Shown here: one piece after another, positions 26,159 to 35,839 of the stretch
Numbering within the stretch: the stretch's first letter is position 1
Layout: each line of letters starts with the position of its first letter
Assembly: GCA_020850735.1 (NCBI GenBank)
Contig: JADZEE010000009.1
Coordinates: 1-64,000, forward strand
DNA length: 64,000 bases
Direction: 5' to 3'
DNA from: Gammaproteobacteria bacterium
GTDB lineage: Bacteria > Pseudomonadota > Gammaproteobacteria > JADZEE01
Position numbers and translations under genes: made by a program
Notes under the pieces: model-generated
Seen by the model: the letters and a program-made list of their open reading frames with translations, nothing else
The model's database searches: none
Told to the model about the DNA's origin: nothing

Positions 26159-27036
26159 TTGATGTGTTCGAGAATGCCTTCGAGTTCATCCAGCGAGTTG
26201 TAGCGGATGGTCAGGCTGCCCGCGCCGCCGGCACCGTGCTTGAGCGCGACCCGGGCACCGAGGCGCTCGGACAGGTCTGTTTCCAGCCGGGCGACATCCG
26301 GATCCACCCGCCGGGGTGTACGCCGGCCGTCACCGGCCTCCTGCAGACGGCGCACGAGGTGCTCCGCCTCGCGCACCGACAGGCCACGGCTCGCGATACG
26401 CTCGGCGGCCTGTTTCTGCAGCGCGCCCCCGATCCCCAGCAGGGCCCGGGCATGCCCCATCTCCAGCGCCCCGGCGGCGAGCAGCCGCTTCACCTCCGGC
26501 GACAGATCCAGCAGGCGCAGCAGGTTGCTCACCGCCGCCCGCGAGCGGCCGACGGCTTCGGCTACCCGCTGGTGGGTCATGCCGAACTCGTTCACCAAGC
26601 GGTGCAAGGCCTGCGCCTCTTCCAGCGGGTTGAGGCTCTCGCGCTGGATGTTTTCGATGAGCGCCATGCTCATCGCCGACTCGTCGTCGACGCGGCGCAC
26701 GATGACCGGGACCTCCGCGAGCCCCGCGAGCTGCGCCGCCCGCCAGCGCCGCTCACCGGCGATGATTTCATAGCGCCCGCCCGCCGCCAGCGGGCGCACG
26801 ATGATGGGCTGGACGACTCCCTGCGCGCGTATCGAATCGGCGAGATCGGCGAGCGAGTCGCTCTTCATGTCCTGGCGCGGCTGGTAGCGACCCGGCTCAA
26901 TGAGATCGACACCGAGCAAACGATAATCGGCCCGGTCTGCATCGCTTGCCGTATCGGTCGTCGCATTCGCCGTACCGGCCGGCACGCCGAGCAGCGCGTC
27001 CAGTCCGCGGCCGAGCCCCCGCTTGCGCGCGTTCAT
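26155..27036 (-). CDS. parB: chromosome partitioning protein ParB
   Basis: RGLGRGLDALLG, IIAGERRWRAAQLAGLAEVPVIVR, ALIENIQRESLNPLEEA. Confidence 0.97.
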   Translation of the reverse strand: MNARKRGLGRGLDALLGVPAGTANATTDTASDADRADYRLLGVDLIEPGRYQPRQDMKSDSLADLADSIRAQGVVQPIIVRPLAAGGRYEIIAGERRWRAAQLAGLAEVPVIVRRVDDESAMSMALIENIQRESLNPLEEAQALHRLVNEFGMTHQRVAEAVGRSRAAVSNLLRLLDLSPEVKRLLAAGALEMGHARALLGIGGALQKQAAERIASRGLSVREAEHLVRRLQEAGDGRRTPRRVDPDVARLETDLSERLGARVALKHGAGGAGSLTIRYNSLDELEGILEHIK

Positions 27037-27851
27037 CCGGCCTGCGCCCGGGCCGCGGCGGGCGGCAGCGCGCCCTCGCTCTTGCGCAGCATCTCGCCGG
27101 CCAGGGCGAGGTAGGCGATCGCGCCGCTCGCGGTCTTGTCGTACAGCAGCGCCGGCAGGCCGTGGGAGGGAGCCTCGGCGAGCCGCACGTTGCGCGGGAT
27201 GATGGTGCGGTAGACCTTGTCGCCGAAGTGCTTGAGCAGTTGTGCGGAAACCTGATTGGCCAGATTGTTGCGCGGATCGAACATGGTGCGCAGAAACCCC
27301 TCGACCTTGAGCTCAGGATTGAGAATGCGGCGGATTTTCTCGATGGTCTCCAGCAGCGCCGACAGCCCCTCCAGGGCGTAGTACTCGCACTGCGTGGGGA
27401 TCAGCACCGCGTCCGCGGCGACCAGCGCGTTGACGGTCAGCATGTTCAGCGCCGGCGGGCAGTCGACGAGCACGTAGGCATACTCGTCGCGGACCCCGGC
27501 CAAGGCGTGCCGCAGTCTGAGCTCACGTCCCAGCTCCTCGATCAGCCCCACCTCCGCACCGGTCAGATCGCCATTGGCCGGCAGCAGATCGTAGCCGATC
27601 GCATCCAGTGTCAGGCGCGCGTCGGCCACCGGCGTCTCCTGCATGAGCACGTCGTAGCTGGAGCGCTCGAGCGTGCGCTTGTCCACGCCGCTGCCCATGG
27701 TCGCATTGCCCTGCGGATCCATGTCCACGAGCAGCACCCGGCGCCGGGTCGCCGCCAGCGACGCCGCCAGGTTGACGCTCGTCGTGGTCTTGCCCACGCC
27801 GCCTTTCTGGTTGGTGATTGCGAGAACCTTGGCCACTCGGGATTCCGGCAA
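27033..27851 (-). CDS. parA: chromosome partitioning ATPase ParA/Soj
   Basis: KVLAITNQKGGVGKTTTSVNLAASLA. Confidence 0.97.
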   Translation of the reverse strand: MPESRVAKVLAITNQKGGVGKTTTSVNLAASLAATRRRVLLVDMDPQGNATMGSGVDKRTLERSSYDVLMQETPVADARLTLDAIGYDLLPANGDLTGAEVGLIEELGRELRLRHALAGVRDEYAYVLVDCPPALNMLTVNALVAADAVLIPTQCEYYALEGLSALLETIEKIRRILNPELKVEGFLRTMFDPRNNLANQVSAQLLKHFGDKVYRTIIPRNVRLAEAPSHGLPALLYDKTASGAIAYLALAGEMLRKSEGALPPAAARAQAG

Positions 27852-27880
27852 CGGCGCCTGCCGTCTGGGGTGAGCGGCGA

Positions 27881-28537
27881 TTATTGCACACCGTCCGAGG
27901 CGGGCGAACGCACGTCCGGGCGGACGATGATGAGCGTACGCCCGGCCTCGAGCCCCGGCACCCGCAGCGGCTGCATGGTAGCCGGCACCCCTGCGGCGAG
28001 TAGCCCGGCACGTTCGTCGTCCCCCCGGCGCGCTTTCATGGCGAGCAGCGCGCCACCGGCCGCGAGCAGGTGGCGCGACATCGCCAGCAGGCCCGCCAGA
28101 TCGGCGACCGCGCGGGCGACGATGACGGGGAACGGCGCCGGCGGCGCATAGTCCTCGGCCCGGGCACGCACCACCTCGACGTTGTCGAGGTCGAGCTCGA
28201 TGCGGGCCTGCTCGAGAAACCGGGTTTTCTTCAAACGACTATCGAGCAGCACGAAGCGGCGCGCGGGCAACGCCAGGGCGAGCACCACGCCGGGGAGCCC
28301 CGCGCCACTGCCCAGATCGAGCACCGGGTCGGCATCGATGAACGGCGCCACCGCGAGGCTGTCCAGGACATGCCGGGTTACCAGCAACGTCGGTTCGCGT
28401 GTGCCGGTCAGGTTGTAGCGTCGATTCCAGCGTTCGAGCAGATCGAGGTAAGCCAGCAGCGCGTCGACCAGCCCCGGCCGGTCCGCGCCGAGCACGGCGA
28501 CGCCGCGCCGGAGCGTGGCGAGAGCCGGCGCGTCCAT
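27881..28537 (-). CDS. rsmG: 16S rRNA (guanine527-N7)-methyltransferase
   Basis: RWNRRYNLTGTREPTLLVTRHVLDSLAV, DLGSGAGLPGVVLALA; ATG at 28535-28537. Confidence 0.96.
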   Translation of the reverse strand: MDAPALATLRRGVAVLGADRPGLVDALLAYLDLLERWNRRYNLTGTREPTLLVTRHVLDSLAVAPFIDADPVLDLGSGAGLPGVVLALALPARRFVLLDSRLKKTRFLEQARIELDLDNVEVVRARAEDYAPPAPFPVIVARAVADLAGLLAMSRHLLAAGGALLAMKARRGDDERAGLLAAGVPATMQPLRVPGLEAGRTLIIVRPDVRSPASDGVQ

Positions 28538-28551
28538 GCCACCGCGCGGCT

Positions 28552-30441
28552 TCAGGCGCTCTTCGGCAGTGTGGCCTGCCGCTTGCGCAGGTGCACCAGC
28601 AGCAGGGAAATGGCCGCCGGCGTGACGCCGTCGAGACGGGCCGCTTGGCCGAGGCTGAGCGGGCGGTGACGGCTGAGCTTGTGTACGACCTCGACCGACA
28701 GACCACGCACCGCGGCGTAGTCCAGATCCCCCGGCAGCGCCGTGTCCTCGTGCCGGCGCTGGCGCTCGATCTCGTCCTGCTGCCGGTCGATGTAGCCGCC
28801 GTATTTCGCCTGCACCTGCACCTGCGCGGCGACTTCCGCGTCGGCGACGCCCGGGGCACCGCCGATCGCGACGATCCCGGCGTAGGACACGCCGGGGCGG
28901 CACAGCAATTCGTGCAGCGTCGCGTCGCGCACGAGCGGCTGACCAAGCACCCCGGTCTCGATCTGCGGCGCGATCTGACCCGGTCTCACGCGGGTGGCGC
29001 GCAGCCGCGCCTGCTCGCGCTCGACCGCTTCGCGCTTGGCCTCGAAACGCGCCCAGCGCTGTTCGTCGACGAGCCCGAGCGCGCGACCGTGCGGCGTCAG
29101 GCGCAGGTCCGCGTTGTCTTCGCGCAGCAGCAGCCGGTACTCGGCGCGACTCGTGAACATGCGATAGGGCTCGCTCACCCCGCGCGTCACCAGGTCGTCT
29201 ATGAGCACGCCGATGTAAGCCTCGTCGCGGCGCGGCCACCAGGGCTGGCGTCCCAGCACGGCGAGCGCGGCGTTGAGCCCGGCGATGAGGCCCTGGGCGG
29301 CGGCCTCCTCGTAACCGGTCGTGCCGTTGATCTGGCCCGCGAAATACAGGCCCGCGAGCGCGCGCGTCTCCAGCCAGGGACGCAGGTCGCGCGGATCGAA
29401 GTAATCGTATTCGATGGCATAGCCGGGCCGCGTGATGCGTGCCCGCTCCAGGCCCGCGATGCTGCGCACGAACGCCTCCTGAACCTCGTAGGGCAGGCTC
29501 GTCGAGATCCCGTTCGGGTAGATTTCGCAGGTGTCCAGTCCTTCCGGCTCGAGGAAGATCTGATGTGAATCGCGTTCTGCGAAGCGCACCACCTTGTCCT
29601 CGATGGACGGGCAGTAGCGCGGTCCCGTGCCGGTGATCGCGCCGGTGTACAGCGGCGAACGATCGAGCGCCGCCCGGATGATGTCGTGGGTCCGCGGCCC
29701 GGTCTGCGTGATGTGGCAGGGCAGCTGTCGCGGTCGCCCGCCGGGCGCCGGCAGGAACGAGAACCGCGGTGCCGGCCAATCGCCCGGCTGCGCGCCGAGG
29801 CCGGAAAAGTCGATGCTGCGCCCGTCCAGGCGCGGTGGCGTGCCGGTTTTCAGCCGGCCGACGCCGGGCACGAGCTCGCGCAGCCGGGCGGCGAGCGCGT
29901 TGGCCGGCGGGTCGCCAGCCCGGCCACCGGCATGGTTCGTTTCGCCGACGTGCATGCGACCACCGAGAAACGTGCCGACGGTGAGCACGACGGTGCCTGC
30001 CGCGAAGGCCAGACCCAGGCCCGTCAGGACCCCGCTCGCGCGGCCGCCCCGGACCACGACATCGGCGGCGGGTTGCTGAAAAATGTCCAGCTTCGGTGCC
30101 CGCTCGAGCGCCTGGCGCACGGTCCGCCGATACAGCGATCGATCGATCTGGGCCCGGGTCGCCCGCACGGCCGGACCCTTGCTGGCGTTCAGCGTCCGGG
30201 CGTGGATGGCGCACTGATCGGCCGCCTGCCCCATCAGACCGCCGAGCGCGTCGATTTCGCGCACCAGCTGGCCCTTGCCGATGCCACCGATGGCGGGATT
30301 GCAGGACATCTGTCCGAGGGTTTCAATAGCGTGTGTCAGCAACAGCGTCCGGCAACCCAGGCGCGCCGCCGCCAGCGCAGCTTCGGCCCCGGCATGGCCG
30401 CCGCCGACGACGATGACATCGTAACTGTCCGTGAAATGCAT
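28552..30441 (-). CDS. mnmG: tRNA uridine-5-carboxymethylaminomethyl modification enzyme
   Basis: [65 protein letters not shown] at 30439-30441. Confidence 0.98.
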   Translation of the reverse strand: MHFTDSYDVIVVGGGHAGAEAALAAARLGCRTLLLTHAIETLGQMSCNPAIGGIGKGQLVREIDALGGLMGQAADQCAIHARTLNASKGPAVRATRAQIDRSLYRRTVRQALERAPKLDIFQQPAADVVVRGGRASGVLTGLGLAFAAGTVVLTVGTFLGGRMHVGETNHAGGRAGDPPANALAARLRELVPGVGRLKTGTPPRLDGRSIDFSGLGAQPGDWPAPRFSFLPAPGGRPRQLPCHITQTGPRTHDIIRAALDRSPLYTGAITGTGPRYCPSIEDKVVRFAERDSHQIFLEPEGLDTCEIYPNGISTSLPYEVQEAFVRSIAGLERARITRPGYAIEYDYFDPRDLRPWLETRALAGLYFAGQINGTTGYEEAAAQGLIAGLNAALAVLGRQPWWPRRDEAYIGVLIDDLVTRGVSEPYRMFTSRAEYRLLLREDNADLRLTPHGRALGLVDEQRWARFEAKREAVEREQARLRATRVRPGQIAPQIETGVLGQPLVRDATLHELLCRPGVSYAGIVAIGGAPGVADAEVAAQVQVQAKYGGYIDRQQDEIERQRRHEDTALPGDLDYAAVRGLSVEVVHKLSRHRPLSLGQAARLDGVTPAAISLLLVHLRKRQATLPKSA

Positions 30442-30486
30442 GGCTGCGCCGGGGGGCGGGGATGGAGCGAAAAAGGATAGACACAA

Positions 30487-31683
30487 TTGAACGCACGTAA
30501 AAGCCGGCCGCGCCGGACCGGTCGGCTGCCGCGGCGGGGACCTCTCGTACTCGCCGTGTGCGTGCTCCTGCTGGCCACGGCCTGCACGCGCCCGCAGGCC
30601 CCGCCGGCGCCCGCGCCGGCGCCCGCGCCGGTGCCGCGAAATCTCATCCTGTTCATCGGCGACGGCATGGGCATCGCGCAGCTCGGCGCCGCACGCAGCG
30701 CCGGACACGGCGCCGACGGTTCGCTGGCGATCGAAGCCATGCCGGTCGTCGGCCTGGTCAAGACGCACCCGCTCGACGAGCTGGTCACCGACTCGGCAGC
30801 GGGGGCGACCGCCTTCGCGACGGGCGCCAAGACCCGCAACGGCCGCGTCGCCATGACGGCGGCGAACGAAGCGCTGGAAACCATTCTCGAGGCGGCCAGG
30901 GCGCGCGGACTCGGCACCGGCATCGTGGTCACATCGACCATCACCCACGCGACCCCGGCCTGCTTTGCGGCGCACGTGCCACATCGCAGCGACGAGACCG
31001 GGATCGCCCGCCAGCTCGTCGGCTCGGGGATCGACGTACTGCTCGGCGGCGGCCGCGCCTTTTTCGTCCCGGCATCCACGCCGGGCAGCCGCCGCAAGGA
31101 TGCGCTGGATCTCCTCCGGCAGGCCGAGGCGCAGGGCTACCACGTCATCGCTACGGCGGCCGAGCTGATGGCTGTGGCCGCCGCGCCCGTGCTCGGCCTG
31201 TTCGCGCCGGAAGCCCTGCCACCGCCCGATGCGGTAACGCCGTCGCTGGAACAGATGACCCGGCGCGCGCTCGCCCTGCTCGGGCGCGCTGGACGCGGCT
31301 TCGTGCTGATGGTGGAGGGCAGCCAGATCGACTGGGGCGGACACGCCAATGACCTCGGGCGGGTGGTATCGCAGACGCTGGAATTCGACGCCGCCGTCGC
31401 GGCCGGCCTGGAGTTCGCCGCCGCGCATGGAGACACGCTGGTGGTAGTCACTGCCGACCACGAAACCGGGGGTCTGGCCCTGATCGGCGGCTCGACCGGT
31501 ACGGCAACGCCGACGGTGGGCTGGGCCTCGGTCTGGCATACGGCCGTGGACGTGCCGCTGTTCGCCGCCGGCCCGGGCGCAGCCGGGTTCGCCGGCGTCA
31601 TCGACAATGCCGAGGTCGGTCGCCGGCTCGCCGCCGCGATGGGTCTGGGGCCGCTGCCGCGGTTGCTCGACACGACGCCCTGA
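30487..31683 (+). CDS. alkaline phosphatase, predicted lipoprotein
   Basis: LLLATAC lipobox, [41 protein letters not shown]. Confidence 0.93.
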   Translation: MNARKSRPRRTGRLPRRGPLVLAVCVLLLATACTRPQAPPAPAPAPAPVPRNLILFIGDGMGIAQLGAARSAGHGADGSLAIEAMPVVGLVKTHPLDELVTDSAAGATAFATGAKTRNGRVAMTAANEALETILEAARARGLGTGIVVTSTITHATPACFAAHVPHRSDETGIARQLVGSGIDVLLGGGRAFFVPASTPGSRRKDALDLLRQAEAQGYHVIATAAELMAVAAAPVLGLFAPEALPPPDAVTPSLEQMTRRALALLGRAGRGFVLMVEGSQIDWGGHANDLGRVVSQTLEFDAAVAAGLEFAAAHGDTLVVVTADHETGGLALIGGSTGTATPTVGWASVWHTAVDVPLFAAGPGAAGFAGVIDNAEVGRRLAAAMGLGPLPRLLDTTP

Positions 31684-31781
31684 TCCGTGTCCCGATCGGC
31701 GCCCGCCGTCACGGCATCGCGACGGCTCGGCGCGGGGCAGCGCGGGTGCGGCTTCCGCGGCACGGGCCGCTGCACCGGGTC

Positions 31782-32351
31782 TCAGGTAACGGCGTAACGC
31801 GCCTGCAGGCGTACGTACTGTTCGGCGCTGTACTCCAGCAGCGCCAGTTCCGCGCCGGTCAGGGCACGGGCGCGACGGACCGGGCTGCCGACCCACAGGC
31901 CGCCGCCGGCCAGGTGCTTGCCGGGCGGCACCAGCGCACCGGCGCCGATGATCGACTGCGACTCGACGACGGCACCGTCCATCACCATCGCGCCCATGCC
32001 GATCAGGCAGCCATCGGCGATGCGACAGCCATGCAGGACGGCGCGATGGCCGACGGTCACCCCGGCACCGATGTGCAGGCTGAAACCCTCGCCGGTGTGG
32101 GGACCGGCATGGGTCACGTGCAGGATCGTGCCGTCCTGAATATTGCTGCGGGCACCGATGCTGATCGTGTTCACGTCGCCACGGGCGACGACATAGGGCC
32201 ACAGCGACGCTTGCGCGCCGACGCTCACGCGCCCGATGACGAGCGCAAGCGGATCCACCCGGGCGCTGGGATCGATGTTCGGGACGTGATTTTCGAAAAC
32301 ACGGACGGGCACGGCGACCGCAGTGTGCCACGACCCCGCGGCGGCCGTCAC
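31782..32351 (-). CDS. gamma carbonic anhydrase family protein (YrdA-like)
   Basis: Left-handed beta-helix hexapeptides; [54 protein letters not shown]. Confidence 0.93.
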   Translation of the reverse strand: MTAAAGSWHTAVAVPVRVFENHVPNIDPSARVDPLALVIGRVSVGAQASLWPYVVARGDVNTISIGARSNIQDGTILHVTHAGPHTGEGFSLHIGAGVTVGHRAVLHGCRIADGCLIGMGAMVMDGAVVESQSIIGAGALVPPGKHLAGGGLWVGSPVRRARALTGAELALLEYSAEQYVRLQARYAVT

Positions 32352-32520
32352 GACGTGCCCGGACCGGGCCGGATCTGACGCCCGGCGCGCCCGCCGACGT
32401 CAGGTGCAGAACGCGGCCGGGATCGCGGTGGCAGACTTCCTGCCCGGGCCAGCAAACGCGCGACGCTCACCGCGCCGGCGCTCGCGCCGGCCGCGTGGCG
32501 GGGCTAGACTCTCGCGCGCC

Positions 32521-33933
32521 ATGGACACCGGCCGCCTGCACAGCTTCGTCGCTGCAATGTGGAACGACGCCATCGTGCCGGCGCTGCTCGACTACATCCG
32601 CATTCCGAACAAGTCACCGAATTTCGATCCGCACTGGGCCGCCAGCGGCCACATGGAAACCGCCGTGCGCCAGTTCGAGGCCTGGGCAAGTCGGGCGCCG
32701 GTCCCGGGGCTCGGCGTGGAAATCGTGCGCCTGCCCGGGCGCACGCCCGTCCTGCTGTGCGAGGCGCCGGGCAGCGGGGCCGGCACGGTGCTGCTGTACG
32801 GGCACCTGGACAAGCAACCGGAGATGAGCGGCTGGCGCGAGGGTCTCGGCCCGTGGACGCCGCTGCTGGAAGGCGATCGACTGTACGGGCGCGGCGGCGC
32901 AGACGACGGCTACGCCATGTTCGCTTCACTGGCGGCACTAGCGGCGCTCGCCGATCAGGGTGTCGACTACGCCCGCTGCGTGTTACTCATCGAAGCCTGC
33001 GAAGAAAGTGGCAGCTTCGACCTGCCGCATTACATCGACGCGCTGGCACCGCGGATCGGCACGCCCGACCTGGTCGTATGCCTGGATTCGGGCTGCGGCA
33101 ACTACGCGCAGCTGTGGTGCACGACCTCGTTGCGGGGCCTGGTGAGCGGCGTACTGCGGGTCGAGGTACTCACCGAGGGCGTCCATTCCGGTGACGCCGG
33201 GGGTGTCGTGCCATCGAGCTTCCGCATCCTGCGCCAGCTGCTGTCGCGCCTGGAGGACGAATGCAGCGGCACCGTGCGACCCGCGGCGCTGCATGCGCCC
33301 GTACCGCCGCAACGGCTCGCGCAGGCGCGGGCCGCCGCTGCAGCGCTCGGCGACAGCGTCTGGAACCGCTTTCCCATGACCGCCGGCACGCAGCCGCAGA
33401 CGCAGGACGCGACCGAGCTCGTGCTCGGGCGCACCTGGCGACCGGCGCTGGAGATCACCGGCGCGGAAGGCCTGCCCGCGTTGACCAATGCCGGTAACGT
33501 GCTGCGGCCGGCGACCTGCGTGCAGCTGTCGTTGCGGTTGCCACCGAGCGTCGACGCCGCTGCCGCCGCCGCGACGGTCAAGACCCTCCTCGAAAGCGAA
33601 CCACCGTGCGGCGCGCAGGTCCATTTCGATCCGCAATGGCAGGCGAGCGGCTGGCAGGCGCCGCCGTTCGCCCCGTGGCTGGAACAGGCGCTCGCGCAGG
33701 CATCCCAGACCTATTTCGGTCGCACGGCGATGTACATGGGCGAAGGCGGCACCATTCCGTTCATGGCGATGCTTGGTGAACGCTTTGCGCAGGCGCAGTT
33801 CGTCATCACCGGCGTCCTCGGGCCCCAGGCCAATGCACACGGTCCGAACGAGTTCCTGCATCTGCCGACGGCACGTCGTCTGACCTGCTGCGTGGCCGCG
33901 GTGCTCGCCGCGCATCAGGCCGCGCGGGCCTGA
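32521..33933 (+). CDS. M20 family metallopeptidase/dipeptidase
   Basis: TVLLYGHLDKQPEMSGWREGLGPWTPLLEGDRLYGRGGADDGYAMFASLAAL, EACEESGSFDLP. Confidence 0.93.
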   Translation: MDTGRLHSFVAAMWNDAIVPALLDYIRIPNKSPNFDPHWAASGHMETAVRQFEAWASRAPVPGLGVEIVRLPGRTPVLLCEAPGSGAGTVLLYGHLDKQPEMSGWREGLGPWTPLLEGDRLYGRGGADDGYAMFASLAALAALADQGVDYARCVLLIEACEESGSFDLPHYIDALAPRIGTPDLVVCLDSGCGNYAQLWCTTSLRGLVSGVLRVEVLTEGVHSGDAGGVVPSSFRILRQLLSRLEDECSGTVRPAALHAPVPPQRLAQARAAAAALGDSVWNRFPMTAGTQPQTQDATELVLGRTWRPALEITGAEGLPALTNAGNVLRPATCVQLSLRLPPSVDAAAAAATVKTLLESEPPCGAQVHFDPQWQASGWQAPPFAPWLEQALAQASQTYFGRTAMYMGEGGTIPFMAMLGERFAQAQFVITGVLGPQANAHGPNEFLHLPTARRLTCCVAAVLAAHQAARA

Positions 33934-34099
33934 CCGGCGGCGACCGCCGCGAGACTCGCGGGAACCAACAGCCGCCCGCGAGGTCGGTTGACGTCGTAGC
34001 GGGACTATGCACAATGGGCGCGCCGTGTGCCCCCCGGGGATGAGCGGGCCCGCACTGCAACTCCTCTCGCTGCAACACCACAGCCGCGACGTGCCGGGG

Positions 34100-35077
34100 A
34101 TGGCGATGGAATACCTGATCGAAGTCGACGACCTGAGTAAATCGTTCGCGCAGCTGCATGCCGTGCGCAACGTGTCTTTCAAGGTGGCACGCGGCGAAGT
34201 GCTCGGTTTTCTCGGCCCCAACGGTGCCGGGAAATCCACCACCATGAAGATGATCACCGGTTTCCTGGAACCGAGCGCGGGGCACGTGCGCGTGTGCGGG
34301 CACGACGTCGCTTCCGCACCGCTCGCGGCCAAGCGCCGCATCGGCTACCTGCCGGAGGGTGCGCCGCTGTACGGCGAGATGACCACCCGCGGTTTTCTCG
34401 AATTCGTGGCCGACGTGCGCGGCCTGCACGGCGATGCGCGTGCCGCGCGCATTGCGCAAGTGATTGCCAAAGTACACCTGGAGGGCGTGCTCGAACAGCG
34501 GGTGGAAACCCTGTCGAAGGGCTTCAAACGCCGCGTGGGTGTCGCCCAGGCGATCCTGCACGATCCGGACGTCCTCATCATGGACGAACCGACCGACGGC
34601 CTCGATCCGAACCAGAAACACGAAGTCCGTTCTCTGATCGCGGAGATGGCCAAAGACAAGGCGATCGTCATCTCCACCCACATTCTGGAGGAAGTGGACG
34701 CCGTGTGTAACCGGGTGATCATCATCGCCGCCGGCGCGCTCGTGTTCGCGGGAACACCGGCCGAGCTCGCTGCCCGTTCCCGCTACCACAACGCCGTCCG
34801 GCTGGCGGTGCGCGACTGCGGTTTCGAGGATGTCCGCGCCGCGCTGAGCGCTCGCGCCGGCGTTGGCGCAGTCGAGGCGCTGGATGCCGATGGCGACTTC
34901 ATCCGGGTGCTCGTCACGCCATCCGACGGCGCGCGGATCATCGACGTAGTGAGCGACGCCGCACGGACCGGGCGCTGGGACGTGGCCGAGATGACCGTCG
35001 AGAGCGGTCACCTCGACGAGGTCTTCCGCACCATCACGACCGCGGGCGCGGCGGGCGTCGGGAGCGCTGCACCATGA
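34100..35077 (+). CDS. ABC transporter ATP-binding protein (GldA-like)
   Basis: GFLGPNGAGKSTTMKMITGFLEPSAG, LSKGFKRRVGVAQAILHDPDVLIMDEPTDGLDPNQ. Confidence 0.94.
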   Translation: MAMEYLIEVDDLSKSFAQLHAVRNVSFKVARGEVLGFLGPNGAGKSTTMKMITGFLEPSAGHVRVCGHDVASAPLAAKRRIGYLPEGAPLYGEMTTRGFLEFVADVRGLHGDARAARIAQVIAKVHLEGVLEQRVETLSKGFKRRVGVAQAILHDPDVLIMDEPTDGLDPNQKHEVRSLIAEMAKDKAIVISTHILEEVDAVCNRVIIIAAGALVFAGTPAELAARSRYHNAVRLAVRDCGFEDVRAALSARAGVGAVEALDADGDFIRVLVTPSDGARIIDVVSDAARTGRWDVAEMTVESGHLDEVFRTITTAGAAGVGSAAP

Positions 35078-35811
35078 GTCCGACCCGGGCCGTATTCAAC
35101 CGCGAGCTGAAAGCCTATTTCGTCACGCCGGTTGCCTACGTCTTCATCGTCATCTTCCTGTTCCTGACCGGCATTTTCACTTTTTATCTGGGCGGTTTCT
35201 ATGAGCGCAACCAGGCGGATCTGGAACCGTTCTTCCGCTTTCACCCCTGGCTTTACCTGTTTCTGATTCCGGCCATATCGATGCGCCTGTGGTCCGAGGA
35301 GCGCAAGACCGGCACGATCGAGCTGCTGATGACGCTGCCGGTGCCGCTGGGCGCGGCGGTGCTCGGCAAGTTTCTCGCGGCCTGGTGTTTCACCGCCATT
35401 GCGCTCGCCCTGACGTTTCCGATGTGGTTGACGGCCAATTACCTGGGCGCGCCGGACAACACCGTGATACTGGCAGGGTACATCGGCAGCCTCATCATGG
35501 CCGGCGGCTTCCTCGCCATCGGTTCGTGCATATCCGCACTGACCAAGAACCAGGTGATCGCCTTCGTCGTGAGCGTCGTCATCTGCTTTTGTTTCGTCAT
35601 GAGCGGATTCACGGTCGTGCTGGATTTCTTCCACTTCATCGGCGCGCCCCAGGCGATCGTGGACGTGATCGGATCATTCAGCTTCCTGGCGCACTTCGAG
35701 TCGATCTAGAAGGTCGTCATCGACATCCGTGACATCATTTTTTTCGCAACCCTGATCGCGTTCTGGCTGTATGCCAACACGCTCGCCATCAACCTGAAGA
35801 AGGCCGGCTGA
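35074..35811 (+). pseudogene. ABC-2 permease (GldF-like) interrupted by in-frame TAG at 35707-35709 (readthrough candidate or nonsense mutation)
   Basis: MSPTRAVFNRELKAYFVTPVAYVFIVIFLFLTGIFTFY...FLAHFESI*KVVIDIRDIIFFATLIAFWLYANTLAINLKKAG*; frame intact after the stop to TGA at 35809-35811. Confidence 0.8.
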
Positions 35812-35839
35812 TGCTCCGCGCCGCAACGAGCGACTACGC

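Noticed and set aside
30442-30486. Possible oriC at the mnmG / alkaline phosphatase divergence
   Set aside because: Only 45 bp, no TTATCCACA-like DnaA boxes and no A/T-rich unwinding region.
30598-30640. GCGCCC/GCGCCG tandem-like low-complexity run
   Set aside because: Encodes the Pro/Ala linker ([12 protein letters not shown]) after the lipobox of the alkaline phosphatase; ordinary GC-rich linker.
28552-32331. 1259-aa minus-strand ORF running from mnmG through alkaline phosphatase into the carbonic anhydrase region
   Set aside because: Only the mnmG part is real; the upstream extension is antisense to a clear alkaline phosphatase and reflects stop-codon scarcity in GC-rich DNA.
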